From assembly GCA_020846815.1 (NCBI GenBank), contig JADLDF010000270.1, forward strand, positions 1 to 52,407: a stretch of DNA of 52,407 nucleotides, given 5' to 3'. Source of the stretch: Gammaproteobacteria bacterium (GTDB lineage Bacteria > Pseudomonadota > Gammaproteobacteria > Steroidobacterales > Steroidobacteraceae). Shown here piece by piece: positions 38,990-47,504 of the stretch. A program made the translations under genes and the position numbers. Numbering within the stretch: position 1 is the first letter of the stretch; every line of letters begins with the position of its first letter. The notes beneath the pieces were generated by a model, which searched no databases, had not been told where the DNA came from, and was given only the letters and a program-made list of their open reading frames with translations.

Positions 38990-41622
38990 TGGCCGACAAG
39001 CGCGACGACTGCGCCGACGACATCGCCAAGAAGACCGGGCGCTCGCGCCGCGAGGTCGACGATGCGCTCGACGAGATGTTCGAGCGGGCGGAGCATCACC
39101 GCGAGGGCGGCAGGAGCCCGCGCGACGCGCTCGGCCGCGCGCAGACCGAGGCGATGGACGAGGAGGCGCGCCGGCACGCGATCTTCCGTCGCAACATGCA
39201 TCTCGACGCGCTGAAGTCGCGCGACCTCAACCGTTTCTACGAGGCGGCTCGCGCCCAGCTCGAGCAAGAGGGCCCGAAGGCCTCCCGCCTGGCGCTCGAG
39301 GCGGCGCTCACCGGCATCAACCGGCCGCTGTTCGATCCGAAGTCCCGCATGGGCAACCAGTCGTCGGCCGCGGCGCGATCGCTCGGCGCCAAGACCGACT
39401 GGGTCGGCGGCGTGGTCGACGATCTGCGCCGCATCAGCCGCGAGGATCCCGCGCTCGCCGGCCTCGACCGCATCTTCTTCTCGCGCGCGGCCGAGGACGA
39501 GATCTTCATCGAGAAGTGGCAGCTCGACAATCCTCGCGATGGCAAGCCGGGAAAGACCGGCAACGCCGCGGCGAAGCGCATCGCCGAGGTGCTGCACAAG
39601 TGGGACAAGGTGCGCGTGACGGCGCTCAACGAGGAGGGCGCATGGATCACCGACTACGCCGGCTACATGACCTCGGTGTCGCATGACCCCGACAAGCTGC
39701 GCAAAGCCGCCAACCAGCGCACTTTCCGGCGCGGCTTCACCGAGGACGATCGCCGCGCCTGGGTCGGCGACGTGCTCAAGTGGATCGATGCCGAGCGCAC
39801 GTTCGGCGGCCAGGAGGCCGACAAGGCGCTGGCCGAGATGTGGGGAGGGCTCATCACCGGCGATCACCTCGATCCGGTAATGCCGGCGGACGGACCGATC
39901 TTTCCCAACGTCGCACGGAAGGTGAGCGCGAGCCGCGAGTTGCACTGGAAGGACGCGGAATCGCAGCTTGCCTATATGCAGAAGTACGGCCGTTTCCCGC
40001 CGACGGAGGCCTGGCTACACTCGATGAACTATGCGGCCGATCGCTACGGCCTGATGAAGGTGTTCGGCTCGAAGCCCAAGGAGGGTTTCGAGAACCTGTT
40101 GGCCTACGCCAAGAACAAGACCAAGGGCACGGCCGAGCGCGCCGAGCTCGACAAGTGGGAGCGCGCGCTGCGCAACCGCTACGCCGTGATCTCCGGCGAG
40201 GCGGCGATCCCGGTGGCGAATATCCTCTCGGGCCTGGTCGACGCCACGCTGCGGGTGCAGCGCATGGCCAAGCTGGGGCTCACCCCGTTCGCCATGCTGC
40301 AGGACAACGCGACCATCTCGCGCGAGCTCGGCCGGCAAGGCCTCTCGTTCTGGGAGCGCAATCGCACGCTGATCGACGATTACTTCCGCGGCGCGCCGGA
40401 AAGCGCGAAACGCCAGGTCTACGAGCTGCTGCACGCCGGCGTACTCGAGCAGCTCCACGGCGCCACCGCCCGCTGGGACGTCGGCGACGCGAAGTACGGC
40501 CTGCTGGCGAAGGCCGAGAACCTGTTCTTCAAGATCACCGGCCAGACGACGATGACCGCCAATAAGCGCAGCGCGGCCGAGCGCATGATGGCGCTCAACC
40601 TCGGCCACCAGCGCGGCCTGGCCTTCGGCGAGCTCGATCCCGGCCTTGCGCGGATCCTGCAGGGCTTCGGCATCGGCGATGCCGAATGGGCGCTGCTCGG
40701 CAAGGCCGCGTGGCACGATATTGAGGGAGGCACGTACCTCACGCCCGACGTCGCGCGCGCGATCCCCGACGCCGACATGAAGGCATACCTGCGCCAGCGC
40801 GGCACGCTGTCGGACATGGTGGCCGCGGCCGGCGCCGTGCCGCCAGTGGAAAGCCGGCAGGCGACGGAGCGCGCTGCGCTCGATCGGGCCCGGCAGGAGC
40901 TGGGACTCAAGCTGTGGAGCTATTTCTCCGAGCGCGGGCAGTATGCCGTGATCGAGGTCGGCGCACGCGAGCGCGCGATCCTCTATCAGGGCACGCGCCC
41001 GGGCGAGCCGCTCAACCTGGCGCTTCGCCTGATCATGCAGTTCAAGCAGTTTCCGACGGCGATGATCACCCGCAGCTGGGCCGCGGACATCTACGGCGGC
41101 GCCAAGGGCATGGACCGCGTCGGCGGCCTGGTCGAGCTCGCGGTCTACTCGACGATCATGGGCATGGCGGCGAACTATCTGAACCAGCTCGCCAAGGGAC
41201 AAGACCCGAACTCGCCCTGGCGCAACCAGCCGGGCAACGCGCTCGGCGCCGCGTTCCTGCGCGGCGGCGCCGGCTCGATCTACGGCGACTTCCTGATGGG
41301 CGAGTGGTCGCGCCACGGCCGCAGCCTGCTCGACACGGTGGCGGGCCCGACGCTCGGCCAGGCCAACGCGGTCGCGGAGGTCTGGGCCGACATCACGCAT
41401 CCGACCAAGTGGAGCAAGGGAACGCTGGCGCTGGGCGAGAACATCGCGCGCCAGAACACGCCCTTCGCCAACATGATCTACACCAAGGCGGCGGTCGATT
41501 ACCTGATCCACTTTCGCCTGCAGGAGCACCTGCGGCCCGGCTACCTCGAGCGCATGGAGCGCTCGATGAAGGACAAGCAGGGCATCGAGTTCTGGCTCCG
41601 CCCGACGCAGATTTCGCGTTAG
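38989..41622 (+). CDS. Large internal virion protein D-like (gp16-like)
   Basis: An 877-aa protein, mainly helical, with tryptophan- and charge-rich middle parts (HKWDKVRVTALNEEGAWITD). A hydrophobic region near residues 720-740 (VELAVYSTIMGMAANYL) follows. It is the last and one of the largest of the core proteins, as gp16 is in T7-like phages. It should be ejected and help pull DNA into the cell. No lysozyme motif was seen. Confidence 0.7.
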   Translation: MADKRDDCADDIAKKTGRSRREVDDALDEMFERAEHHREGGRSPRDALGRAQTEAMDEEARRHAIFRRNMHLDALKSRDLNRFYEAARAQLEQEGPKASRLALEAALTGINRPLFDPKSRMGNQSSAAARSLGAKTDWVGGVVDDLRRISREDPALAGLDRIFFSRAAEDEIFIEKWQLDNPRDGKPGKTGNAAAKRIAEVLHKWDKVRVTALNEEGAWITDYAGYMTSVSHDPDKLRKAANQRTFRRGFTEDDRRAWVGDVLKWIDAERTFGGQEADKALAEMWGGLITGDHLDPVMPADGPIFPNVARKVSASRELHWKDAESQLAYMQKYGRFPPTEAWLHSMNYAADRYGLMKVFGSKPKEGFENLLAYAKNKTKGTAERAELDKWERALRNRYAVISGEAAIPVANILSGLVDATLRVQRMAKLGLTPFAMLQDNATISRELGRQGLSFWERNRTLIDDYFRGAPESAKRQVYELLHAGVLEQLHGATARWDVGDAKYGLLAKAENLFFKITGQTTMTANKRSAAERMMALNLGHQRGLAFGELDPGLARILQGFGIGDAEWALLGKAAWHDIEGGTYLTPDVARAIPDADMKAYLRQRGTLSDMVAAAGAVPPVESRQATERAALDRARQELGLKLWSYFSERGQYAVIEVGARERAILYQGTRPGEPLNLALRLIMQFKQFPTAMITRSWAADIYGGAKGMDRVGGLVELAVYSTIMGMAANYLNQLAKGQDPNSPWRNQPGNALGAAFLRGGAGSIYGDFLMGEWSRHGRSLLDTVAGPTLGQANAVAEVWADITHPTKWSKGTLALGENIARQNTPFANMIYTKAAVDYLIHFRLQEHLRPGYLERMERSMKDKQGIEFWLRPTQISR

Positions 41623-41696
41623 CCCGCGCCGGGCCCTCGCTCTGCCCGGCGGCGCGGGGGTGTCGCGCTGACCTAATTCACATCGCGGAGGTGACC

Positions 41697-42074
41697 ATGG
41701 CGATCGTCGACCGCCGCGGCGTTGACGTGGACGAGGGCGAGAGCGCTTCGGGCGATCAGGAGGTCACCGGCGCGAGCGCGACGATCGACGAGACGGTGAC
41801 CACCGTGATCGTCAATCGCACGGCGCCGGCGGCGACCGCGCTCACGCTGCCCAACGCCTTGACGCGCCTCGGCCGGCTGCTGCGCATCGTGGATCTGTCG
41901 CAGTCGGTCACCGACCACGTCATCACGCTCACGCCGTACGCCGCCGCGCAGAAGATCATGCGGCAGTCGACCTGGCCGCTCTACTCGAGCGCGGCCTCGC
42001 TCGCCTCGCTCACGCTGCGGCCGATCGTCGACCCCGACGACGACGCCAACGCCATCTGGATCATCGCGCCATGA
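41697..42074 (+). CDS. Small beta-rich structural protein
   Basis: A 125-aa protein with GCGGAGG before the ATG. Segments such as ASATIDETVTTVIVNRTAPA and LTLPNALTRLGRLLRIVD give a beta-sandwich impression, like small tail or fibre-attachment proteins. It sits between the ejection proteins and the fibre gene. Confidence 0.55.
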   Translation: MAIVDRRGVDVDEGESASGDQEVTGASATIDETVTTVIVNRTAPAATALTLPNALTRLGRLLRIVDLSQSVTDHVITLTPYAAAQKIMRQSTWPLYSSAASLASLTLRPIVDPDDDANAIWIIAP

Positions 42075-42085
42075 TTGGGGGCAGC

Positions 42086-44050
42086 ATGACCCGCACGCTC
42101 GGCCGCCTGCGGGCGGCCTTCGCATTTGTGGGGCTCGCGGCGGCGCTGCTGCTCGCCGCGCCGGACGCGCGCGCGCAATGGCAGGTCTGCGACCACTGCG
42201 TCCCGATCGGCAACGGCGCCGGGACCGGCTTCGCGGCCGCGGCGCCGTCGGCCAACACCGTGCTCTACGCCGCCTCGAGCAGCGCCGATCCGTCGTTCTC
42301 CGGCGCGGTCACGCTCGCGACCTCGTTGACCGCGCCGCTGCTCACGGCCACCACCTCGCTCACCACGCCGCTCGTGCAGGGCGGCGGCGCTGTCGGCTCC
42401 TCGCTGGTGCTGCAGTCGACCTCGGGCGCCGGCTCCTCCGACTCGATCGTGTTCAAGACCGGCGCGCAGGTCACGCGCTGGACGATCGATACGAGCGGCG
42501 TCCTTACCGGCGCCGCCGGCCGCACCCTCTCGTTCGGCGGCTCGTCCAGCGGCGCCACCATTCTGGAGGCGAGCGCCGCCGCCTCCGGCACGCTCACCCT
42601 GCCGGCGGCGACCGATACGCTGATCGGCAAGGCGACCGCCGACACGTTGACGAACAAGACGTTCAACACCGCCGGCGCCGGCAACGCGCTCCTCATCAAC
42701 GGCACCCTGGTGAGCGTGGTGACCGGCACCGGATCGGTGGTGCTGGCGACGAGCCCGACCCTGGTCACGCCCGTCCTCGGCGCCGCCACCGGCACGAGCC
42801 TCTCGCTGTCCTCGACCTCGCCGCTCACCTTCACCGGCGGCAGCTCGGTCATCGCGGTCGACTCGGGCAGCGGCAACAACAACCTGACGATCAAGACCCG
42901 CGGCTCCGGGTCGGTCACGTTCCAGAACAACGCCAGCGAGACCTATTACCAGCTCTCGCCGGTCGCGGCGTCCGGCATCGTCAACTACATCCAGTTCGTC
43001 GGCCAGACGACCGGCAACGCGCCCTACATGGCGGCGCAAGGGACCGACAGCAATGTCGGCCTGACCTATCTGCTCAAGGGCTCGTCGGCGGTCTGGACGG
43101 TCGGAGTCAATTCGGTCGGCAACATCATCACCGGCACGTTGACACAGGTGCGCGTGCTCGCCACCACCGCGGCGACCACCACGACCGACGGCGCGCTGCG
43201 CAGTGACGGCGGGATCAGCGCCGCCGGCGGCATCGTCTCCGGCGGGGCGCACAGCATCGGCGCGAACGGCGGCACCGGCGGCTCGGTCAAGCTGTTCGGC
43301 GCCACCTCGGGCGACGCCACGGTCAAGGTCGCGGCTGCTGCGGGTACGGCGACGAGCTTCCAGCTTCCCACCGGCAACGGCTCGTCCGGTCAGCTGCTTT
43401 CGACCGACGGCTCCGGCAACACCTCCTGGATCACCGCGACCGGCACCGGCTCGGTGACCTCCATTACGCAGGGAAGCGGCCTCAGTTTCTCGGTGAATCC
43501 CTGCTCCGCCACCTGCACCATCAGCCAGGGCTCCGGCAATCGCGTCCTGCTCGCCACCCTGACGGGCTCCGGTGGAGCGACGCTGGTCGATACCACCAGC
43601 CTCACGTCCACATACAAGCGCTACGAGATCGTCCTGCAGAACGTGGTGCCATCGACGCAGGCGAGCCTGATGCTGCGGGTCTCGACGGATGGCGGCGCCA
43701 CCTACAAGAGCACAGGCTATCTCAATGCGTCGACCGGCTTATCGTCCGGCAATGCCACGATCACGGATGTGTCTACGACCTACATCGGCCTGAACTCCAA
43801 TGCTAATCAACCGACTGCGACCAGCAGCCAAGGCGTCAGCGGGTCGATCTATCTAAACGATCCGTCCAGTACGACGACGGTCATGATGGTGACTGGGCAG
43901 GTCGGCTACGTCGTCACGTCTGCGCTGATGTCTCTCAATATCGCGGGTCAATGGGCGACGAGCGGCTCGGCGATCAACGCCATTCAGTTCTCGTTCTCCA
44001 GCGGGAACATCAATAGTGGTACGATCAAGATCTTCGGAATCGTCAACTAG
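42086..44050 (+). CDS. Tail fibre-type protein with a Sec signal peptide
   Basis: A 654-aa protein. I chose the ATG at 42086 (GGGGG upstream); an ATG at 42071 overlaps the previous stop. The N-terminus (RAAFAFVGLAAALLLAAPDARAQ) is a clear signal peptide. The body has fibre repeats typical of phages (TLTNKTFNTAG, then GTGSVVLATSPTLVTPVLGA). The C-terminal domain (YKRYEIVLQNVVPSTQASLM onward) looks like a receptor-binding tip and is lower in GC than the rest. Confidence 0.75.
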   Translation: MTRTLGRLRAAFAFVGLAAALLLAAPDARAQWQVCDHCVPIGNGAGTGFAAAAPSANTVLYAASSSADPSFSGAVTLATSLTAPLLTATTSLTTPLVQGGGAVGSSLVLQSTSGAGSSDSIVFKTGAQVTRWTIDTSGVLTGAAGRTLSFGGSSSGATILEASAAASGTLTLPAATDTLIGKATADTLTNKTFNTAGAGNALLINGTLVSVVTGTGSVVLATSPTLVTPVLGAATGTSLSLSSTSPLTFTGGSSVIAVDSGSGNNNLTIKTRGSGSVTFQNNASETYYQLSPVAASGIVNYIQFVGQTTGNAPYMAAQGTDSNVGLTYLLKGSSAVWTVGVNSVGNIITGTLTQVRVLATTAATTTTDGALRSDGGISAAGGIVSGGAHSIGANGGTGGSVKLFGATSGDATVKVAAAAGTATSFQLPTGNGSSGQLLSTDGSGNTSWITATGTGSVTSITQGSGLSFSVNPCSATCTISQGSGNRVLLATLTGSGGATLVDTTSLTSTYKRYEIVLQNVVPSTQASLMLRVSTDGGATYKSTGYLNASTGLSSGNATITDVSTTYIGLNSNANQPTATSSQGVSGSIYLNDPSSTTTVMMVTGQVGYVVTSALMSLNIAGQWATSGSAINAIQFSFSSGNINSGTIKIFGIVN

Positions 44051-44059
44051 AGGAACATC

Positions 44060-44425
44060 ATGCGCCTCGCCTCCCTGATCGCTCTCACGCTGCTCGCGCT
44101 CGCCGCGCCGGCGCATGCCATCGACTTCACCGTCGTGCTGCAGGACCTCGACGGCCAGCCGATGCAGAACGGCGGCAAGGCGATGACCCTCGGCGATACG
44201 GTGGCGCATGCCCTCCTCTCGCCCTACGCCGGCGAGGAGAGCATCGCGGGCGAGGAGAAGATCCGGCGCTTCGAGCTCGCCCGCAAGCTGCGCGGTGCCG
44301 TCGACCCGGCCCTGACCGCCGAGGACGTTGCGCTGATCAAGAAGCTCGTCGCCAAGGCGTTCGCGCCGCTGGTGGTGGGGCGGGTGTGGGAGATCGTCGA
44401 CCCGGCGAGCGTCAAGGCGAGGTGA
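44060..44425 (+). CDS. Exported unknown protein
   Basis: A 121-aa protein with signal peptide MRLASLIALTLLALAAPAHA. The mature part starts IDFTVVLQDLDGQPM and continues with a helix-rich part (EKIRRFELARKLRGAVDPAL). This type occurs near lysis genes of alphaproteobacterial prophages; function unknown. Confidence 0.6.
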   Translation: MRLASLIALTLLALAAPAHAIDFTVVLQDLDGQPMQNGGKAMTLGDTVAHALLSPYAGEESIAGEEKIRRFELARKLRGAVDPALTAEDVALIKKLVAKAFAPLVVGRVWEIVDPASVKAR

Positions 44426-44472
44426 GGCGCGGCCGATTCCCCACGGACCGCAAATCAGCTAGAGGTGAGGCC

Positions 44473-44826
44473 ATGCTGCGATTCGCGTTCGCCACCATAG
44501 TGCTCGCGCTGGCGGCGCTGGCGCTCCCGGCGCTCGCCCGCGACGACGGTCGCTGGGCGCAGGCCGATCCGTCGATCCGCGAGTGGATCCGCGGCCTGCA
44601 CGACAAGCAAGGCGTCAACTGCTGCGACGATGCCGACGGCGAGGAGGTCGAGGGCTGGGCCTTCGGTCCCGAGGGCTATCGCGTCAAGGTCAAGGGCGAA
44701 TGGCTCGACGTGCCGCCGGCGGCCGTGATCGACGGCCCCAACCGGCTCGGCTACGCGCGCGCCTGGCTCTACCACGAGAACGGCCACCCGAAGGTGCGCT
44801 GCTTCCTGGCCGGCGCCGGCGGCTGA
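44473..44826 (+). CDS. Periplasmic conserved prophage protein
   Basis: A 117-aa protein with signal peptide (FAFATIVLALAALALPALA). The mature part has GVNCCDDADGEEVEGW, GYRVKVKGEWLDVPPAAVID and NGHPKVRCFLAGAG. The paired and single cysteines suggest disulphides. I recall this pattern as a conserved exported protein in rhizobial prophages, with no known role. Confidence 0.65.
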   Translation: MLRFAFATIVLALAALALPALARDDGRWAQADPSIREWIRGLHDKQGVNCCDDADGEEVEGWAFGPEGYRVKVKGEWLDVPPAAVIDGPNRLGYARAWLYHENGHPKVRCFLAGAGG

Positions 44827-44827
44827 C

Positions 44828-45007
44828 TTGCGCTACGCGGGACAGAACGCCGTCACCGACCGATCGTCGCCCACCGCCTGCGTCGCCACCTCGCTGCCGC
44901 GCGGTCTCTACGATCGGCTGAACGAGGCGGCGGAACGGCGCGGCATGTCGAAGGGCGAGCTCGTGCGCGAGCTGATCGTCGCCTACCTGGCGCCGCGCGA
45001 GCGCTGA
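44828..45007 (+). CDS. Ribbon-helix-helix (CopG-like) regulator
   Basis: A 59-aa frame with a TTG start. The C-terminal two thirds (VATSLPRGLYDRLNEAAERR, then GMSKGELVRELIVAYL) is a clear ribbon-helix-helix DNA-binding domain: one strand, helix, turn, helix. It lies 26 bp before the endolysin gene, so it could regulate the lysis genes. The start codon is the weak point. Confidence 0.6.
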   Translation: MRYAGQNAVTDRSSPTACVATSLPRGLYDRLNEAAERRGMSKGELVRELIVAYLAPRER

Positions 45008-45033
45008 TCAAAACCGCTTCGTGCGAGGTGACC

Positions 45034-45543
45034 ATGTCGCAGTGGCCGCGCCAGGATCCGGCGATGCTCAACCGCTTCTACGGCTGTCCGGACGCCGGCA
45101 GCAACGGCGAGCCGGATCCGGCCTGGGAGGCGAGGGAGCTGACGCGACTCGCCCCGCCCTATCCGATGGTGCTGGCGTGGGACACCTCGACGGCCGTGCG
45201 GGCGATCCGCGTGCACCGATTGTGCGCGCCCGCGCTCGAGCGCGCGCTCGCCGCGATCGCCGCGTACTACGGCACACGAGAGCAGCTCGTGCGCGCCCGC
45301 ATGCACCTCTACGGCGGCTGCTACAATTTCCGCCTGATGCGCGGCTCCACGCGTCTCTCCACCCACAGCTGGGGCTGCGCGATCGATCTCGACCCCGATC
45401 GTAATCCGCTCGGCCGGCGCTGGGATCCCGATGCCGGCATGATGCCGCGTGCCGTCGTGGACATTTTCCGCGGCGAAGGCGCGACCTGGGGCGGCACCTG
45501 GCGCCGTCCCGACGCCATGCACTACCAGTTCGCCGACGTCTGA
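45034..45543 (+). CDS. Endolysin, M15-type peptidase
   Basis: A 169-aa protein with GAGG before the ATG. STHSWGCAIDLD (109-120) and DAMHYQF (160-166) provide the zinc ligands H111, D118 and H163 of M15/VanY-like peptidases, which cut peptide cross-links in peptidoglycan (L-alanyl-D-glutamate or D,D type). It has no signal peptide, so it needs a holin; the following genes encode candidates. Confidence 0.85.
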   Translation: MSQWPRQDPAMLNRFYGCPDAGSNGEPDPAWEARELTRLAPPYPMVLAWDTSTAVRAIRVHRLCAPALERALAAIAAYYGTREQLVRARMHLYGGCYNFRLMRGSTRLSTHSWGCAIDLDPDRNPLGRRWDPDAGMMPRAVVDIFRGEGATWGGTWRRPDAMHYQFADV

Positions 45544-45719
45544 TGCTCCTGGCCGGCATCGTGCTCCTGGTGGTGGGGATCCTCATCACCGGGCTGACGA
45601 CGCGCGCCACCATGCCCGGCCTCGCGCTGATCATCTTCGGCGCAATGCTCATTCTGCTGGCGATGATCGGCGACGCGCCGATCGCCTACGCCGCACTCAT
45701 CGTCACCGCTGACTGGTAG
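45543..45719 (+). CDS. Holin candidate, small membrane protein
   Basis: A 58-aa frame that starts at TGATG with the endolysin stop. It has two or three hydrophobic segments (LLAGIVLLVVGILITGL, LALIIFGAMLILLAMIG, then a weaker APIAYAALIV). Size and place directly after the endolysin suggest a holin. Confidence 0.6.
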   Translation: MLLAGIVLLVVGILITGLTTRATMPGLALIIFGAMLILLAMIGDAPIAYAALIVTADW

Positions 45720-45733
45720 AGGAGGAGCGATCC

Positions 45734-46078
45734 ATGCGGACCGCAATCGTGTGCGCCGAGCACGGCGCCAACCTGCGGCAAGCGCCGCAAGGCGAGATCA
45801 TGGCCGCGCTGCCGAGAGGTACGTACCTCGAGATCCTGCGCGGGCCGATCACGCTTGACGGCTACGCCTGGCTCGAGGTGCGCCCGCTCGGGGGCGACTG
45901 CGCAGGCTACGTCGGCGCCGAGCTCGTCGATGTGAGGCCGCCGGCTGCGCCCGATTGCCCGACAGAGCCCGATGGCCGCCCGCATCTGCCAGAGGTGCCG
46001 CCGGCGTCCGTGCCCTGGGGCCCGATCGCCGCGATCGCGGTGGGCCTGGCGCTGATCGCAGCCGCCTGGCTGCTCTAG
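45734..46078 (+). CDS. SH3b-domain protein with C-terminal membrane anchor
   Basis: A 114-aa protein with GAGGAG before the ATG. Residues 5-65 resemble a bacterial SH3 domain (ANLRQAPQGEIMAALPRGTY, YAWLEVRPL, AGYVGAELV). A proline-rich linker and one membrane helix (IAAIAVGLALIAAAWLL) follow. It may bind cell wall and assist lysis from the inner membrane. Confidence 0.65.
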   Translation: MRTAIVCAEHGANLRQAPQGEIMAALPRGTYLEILRGPITLDGYAWLEVRPLGGDCAGYVGAELVDVRPPAAPDCPTEPDGRPHLPEVPPASVPWGPIAAIAVGLALIAAAWLL

Positions 46079-46123
46079 ACCCGCGCCCGGCCGGGATCGC
46101 CGGGCAACCAGCAGGAGTGTGTC

Positions 46124-46300
46124 ATGCAGTTCGTGCGTTCCCTCGCCGCCCGCTTCACCGAGCCGTCGTCCTGGTCGGCCGTGACCATGGGCCTGGCCGC
46201 AGTCGGCCTCAACCTGCCGAACGGCGCGGCACAATACGTCGCTTTCATCGGCGCCGGCCTCGCCGGGCTGCTCACGGTGATCATCCCGGAGGGCAAGTGA
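46124..46300 (+). CDS. Second holin candidate
   Basis: A 58-aa protein starting MQFVRSLAARFTEPSSW, with CAGGAG before the ATG. It contains two hydrophobic segments (AVTMGLAAVGLNLP, QYVAFIGAGLAGLLTVIIP). The form resembles small prophage holin-like proteins. It could be the holin or antiholin partner of the 45543 gene. Confidence 0.6.
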   Translation: MQFVRSLAARFTEPSSWSAVTMGLAAVGLNLPNGAAQYVAFIGAGLAGLLTVIIPEGK

Positions 46301-46545
46301 CCGCGCAGTTCTGGGCAGCGCTCATCGGCGCGCTGCCACAGATCCTCAAGCTCCTGGCCGCGCTCGCCGCCAATGCGGCTGCGGCCAGGGCGCGCGGGGA
46401 GGGCTACGACCAGGCCGTGAAGGATGGCTTGGTCTCGGCCGCCGCCGGCCTCGAGGCGGCGATCGCCGCCGGCAACGAGGCCGCGGGGCGTCACCATGCG
46501 GATCCCACGGACGCCGCGTTCGACCCTGAGTTCCGGAGGGACTGA
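46297..46545 (+). CDS. Possible inner-membrane spanin or lysis accessory protein
   Basis: An 82-aa protein with a GTG start sharing GTGA with the previous stop. The N-terminal segment (FWAALIGALPQILKLLAALA) could anchor it in the membrane. A helical part and a conserved-looking C-terminus (DAAFDPEFRRD) follow. Its place just before a lipoprotein gene with TGATG overlap fits an Rz/Rz1-like pair, though the periplasmic coil is short. Confidence 0.5.
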   Translation: MTAQFWAALIGALPQILKLLAALAANAAAARARGEGYDQAVKDGLVSAAAGLEAAIAAGNEAAGRHHADPTDAAFDPEFRRD

Positions 46546-46820
46546 TGCGCCGGATATGCATTTTTATGCATCGGTCGAGCATCTTTGTGCTCCTCGCGCT
46601 CGCCGGCTGCGCCACCCCCGGCGACCGCCCGCCGGCCGCGACCCGAGCCGCCACCGCGGCGCCGATCGCGGCCGCCACCTTCTGCGAGGTGATGGCCGCG
46701 CAAGGCGGCGCGGTGCGCTGGTCGCGCCAGGATACCCGCGAGACCAAGGAGCGGGTGGACCGCCTCAACGCGGTCTGGAAGCGCTGCCCGCAATATCAAC
46801 CGCCAGTGCGATTGGAATGA
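46545..46820 (+). CDS. Lipoprotein, possible outer-membrane spanin
   Basis: A 91-aa protein with a lipobox LALAGC after a hydrophobic signal, then a proline/alanine-rich stretch and FCEVMAAQGGAVRWSRQDTR with a second cysteine. The position in the lysis cassette after a membrane protein suggests an o-spanin, but its helical C-terminus also resembles a family of prophage lipoproteins of unknown role. Confidence 0.6.
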   Translation: MRRICIFMHRSSIFVLLALAGCATPGDRPPAATRAATAAPIAAATFCEVMAAQGGAVRWSRQDTRETKERVDRLNAVWKRCPQYQPPVRLE

Positions 46821-46824
46821 TGCG

Positions 46825-47043
46825 ATGAGCGAGCAGCTGCTGCACGAGATCTATCGCGCCGTCGGCCGCATCGAGGGCGACATCGCCTCGATCAGGGCCG
46901 GCATGGATCGCGGCAGCGAGCGCATGGACAAGGCCGATCGCCGCATCGCCAAGGTCGAGAACCGCCAGCATTGGTACTCGGGCGTCGCCGCCGCGATCGG
47001 TGCGCTGCTCGGCGTCGGCGGCTCGCACTTCCCTAAGCTCTGA
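46825..47043 (+). CDS. Coiled-coil protein with C-terminal membrane segment
   Basis: A 72-aa protein. Residues 1-46 are a charged heptad-like helix (LLHEIYRAVGRIEGDIASIR). A hydrophobic segment follows (GVAAAIGALLGVGGS). Similar tail-anchored small proteins end lysis cassettes in prophages of this group. The last rightward gene before the terminator. Confidence 0.55.
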   Translation: MSEQLLHEIYRAVGRIEGDIASIRAGMDRGSERMDKADRRIAKVENRQHWYSGVAAAIGALLGVGGSHFPKL

Positions 47044-47115
47044 AAGCGTTCTGAGCAGCCTCGCACCCGAGGCTCCCTGCCGGCGCGGCTTCCCGCCCCT
47101 CAGCCGCGCCCACTC

Positions 47116-47157
47116 GCCCGCCGTCGGTCCCGCCCGGGGCCGGCGGCGGGCTTTTTT
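47116..47157 (+). terminator. Rho-independent terminator of the late operon
   Basis: The stem GCCCGCCG (47116-47123) pairs with CGGCGGGC (47144-47151) and extends inward to about 12 pairs. A run of six T follows (47152-47157). It lies about 70 bp after the last late gene and ends rightward transcription before the convergent minus-strand operon. Confidence 0.85.
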
Positions 47158-47168
47158 GCGTTTGTGGA

Positions 47169-47504
47169 TCAGCCCGCCGCGAGCTTCTCGCGCAGGGCAA
47201 AGCCCATCAGCGGCCAGAGCTGCCGGATGCAGTCCTCGTAGGCGAGCTTGCGCCCGAGATCGGCATTGAAATTGGCCGGCGACGCCGGCGCCGATTTGCC
47301 GATGACGGTGAAGCCGTTGCGCATGACGACGATGCAGATCGACAGGATGTCGAGCGAAGGGTGTACCGGCACGTCGGGCCCGATCGCCTTGGCGGCCGTG
47401 GTGTCGTAGCGCGCCGCGATCGCGGCCTCGATGTCGGCGAGCGTGACGCGCGGTGCGACCGCATGCGCGGCCGCCTCGGCGTCAGACTGCTGCAGGCTGC
47501 TCAT
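47169..47504 (-). CDS. N4 gp49 / Sf6 gp66-like protein
   Basis: A 111-aa protein starting MSSLQQSDAEAAAHAV. The core (RVTLADIEAAIA, then LDILSICIVVMRNGFTVIGK and GRKLAYEDCIRQLWPLMGF) matches the small conserved phage family of N4 gp49/Sf6 gp66, of unknown function. The ATG overlaps the upstream stop as ATGA. It ends the minus-strand accessory operon. Confidence 0.8.
   Translation of the reverse strand: MSSLQQSDAEAAAHAVAPRVTLADIEAAIAARYDTTAAKAIGPDVPVHPSLDILSICIVVMRNGFTVIGKSAPASPANFNADLGRKLAYEDCIRQLWPLMGFALREKLAAG

Noticed and set aside
20445..44050. Diversity-generating retroelement as in phage BPP-1
   Set aside because: The capsid and tail genes resemble BPP-1, so I looked for a reverse transcriptase and template/variable repeats. 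No reverse transcriptase motif (YxDD) protein or repeat pair was seen.
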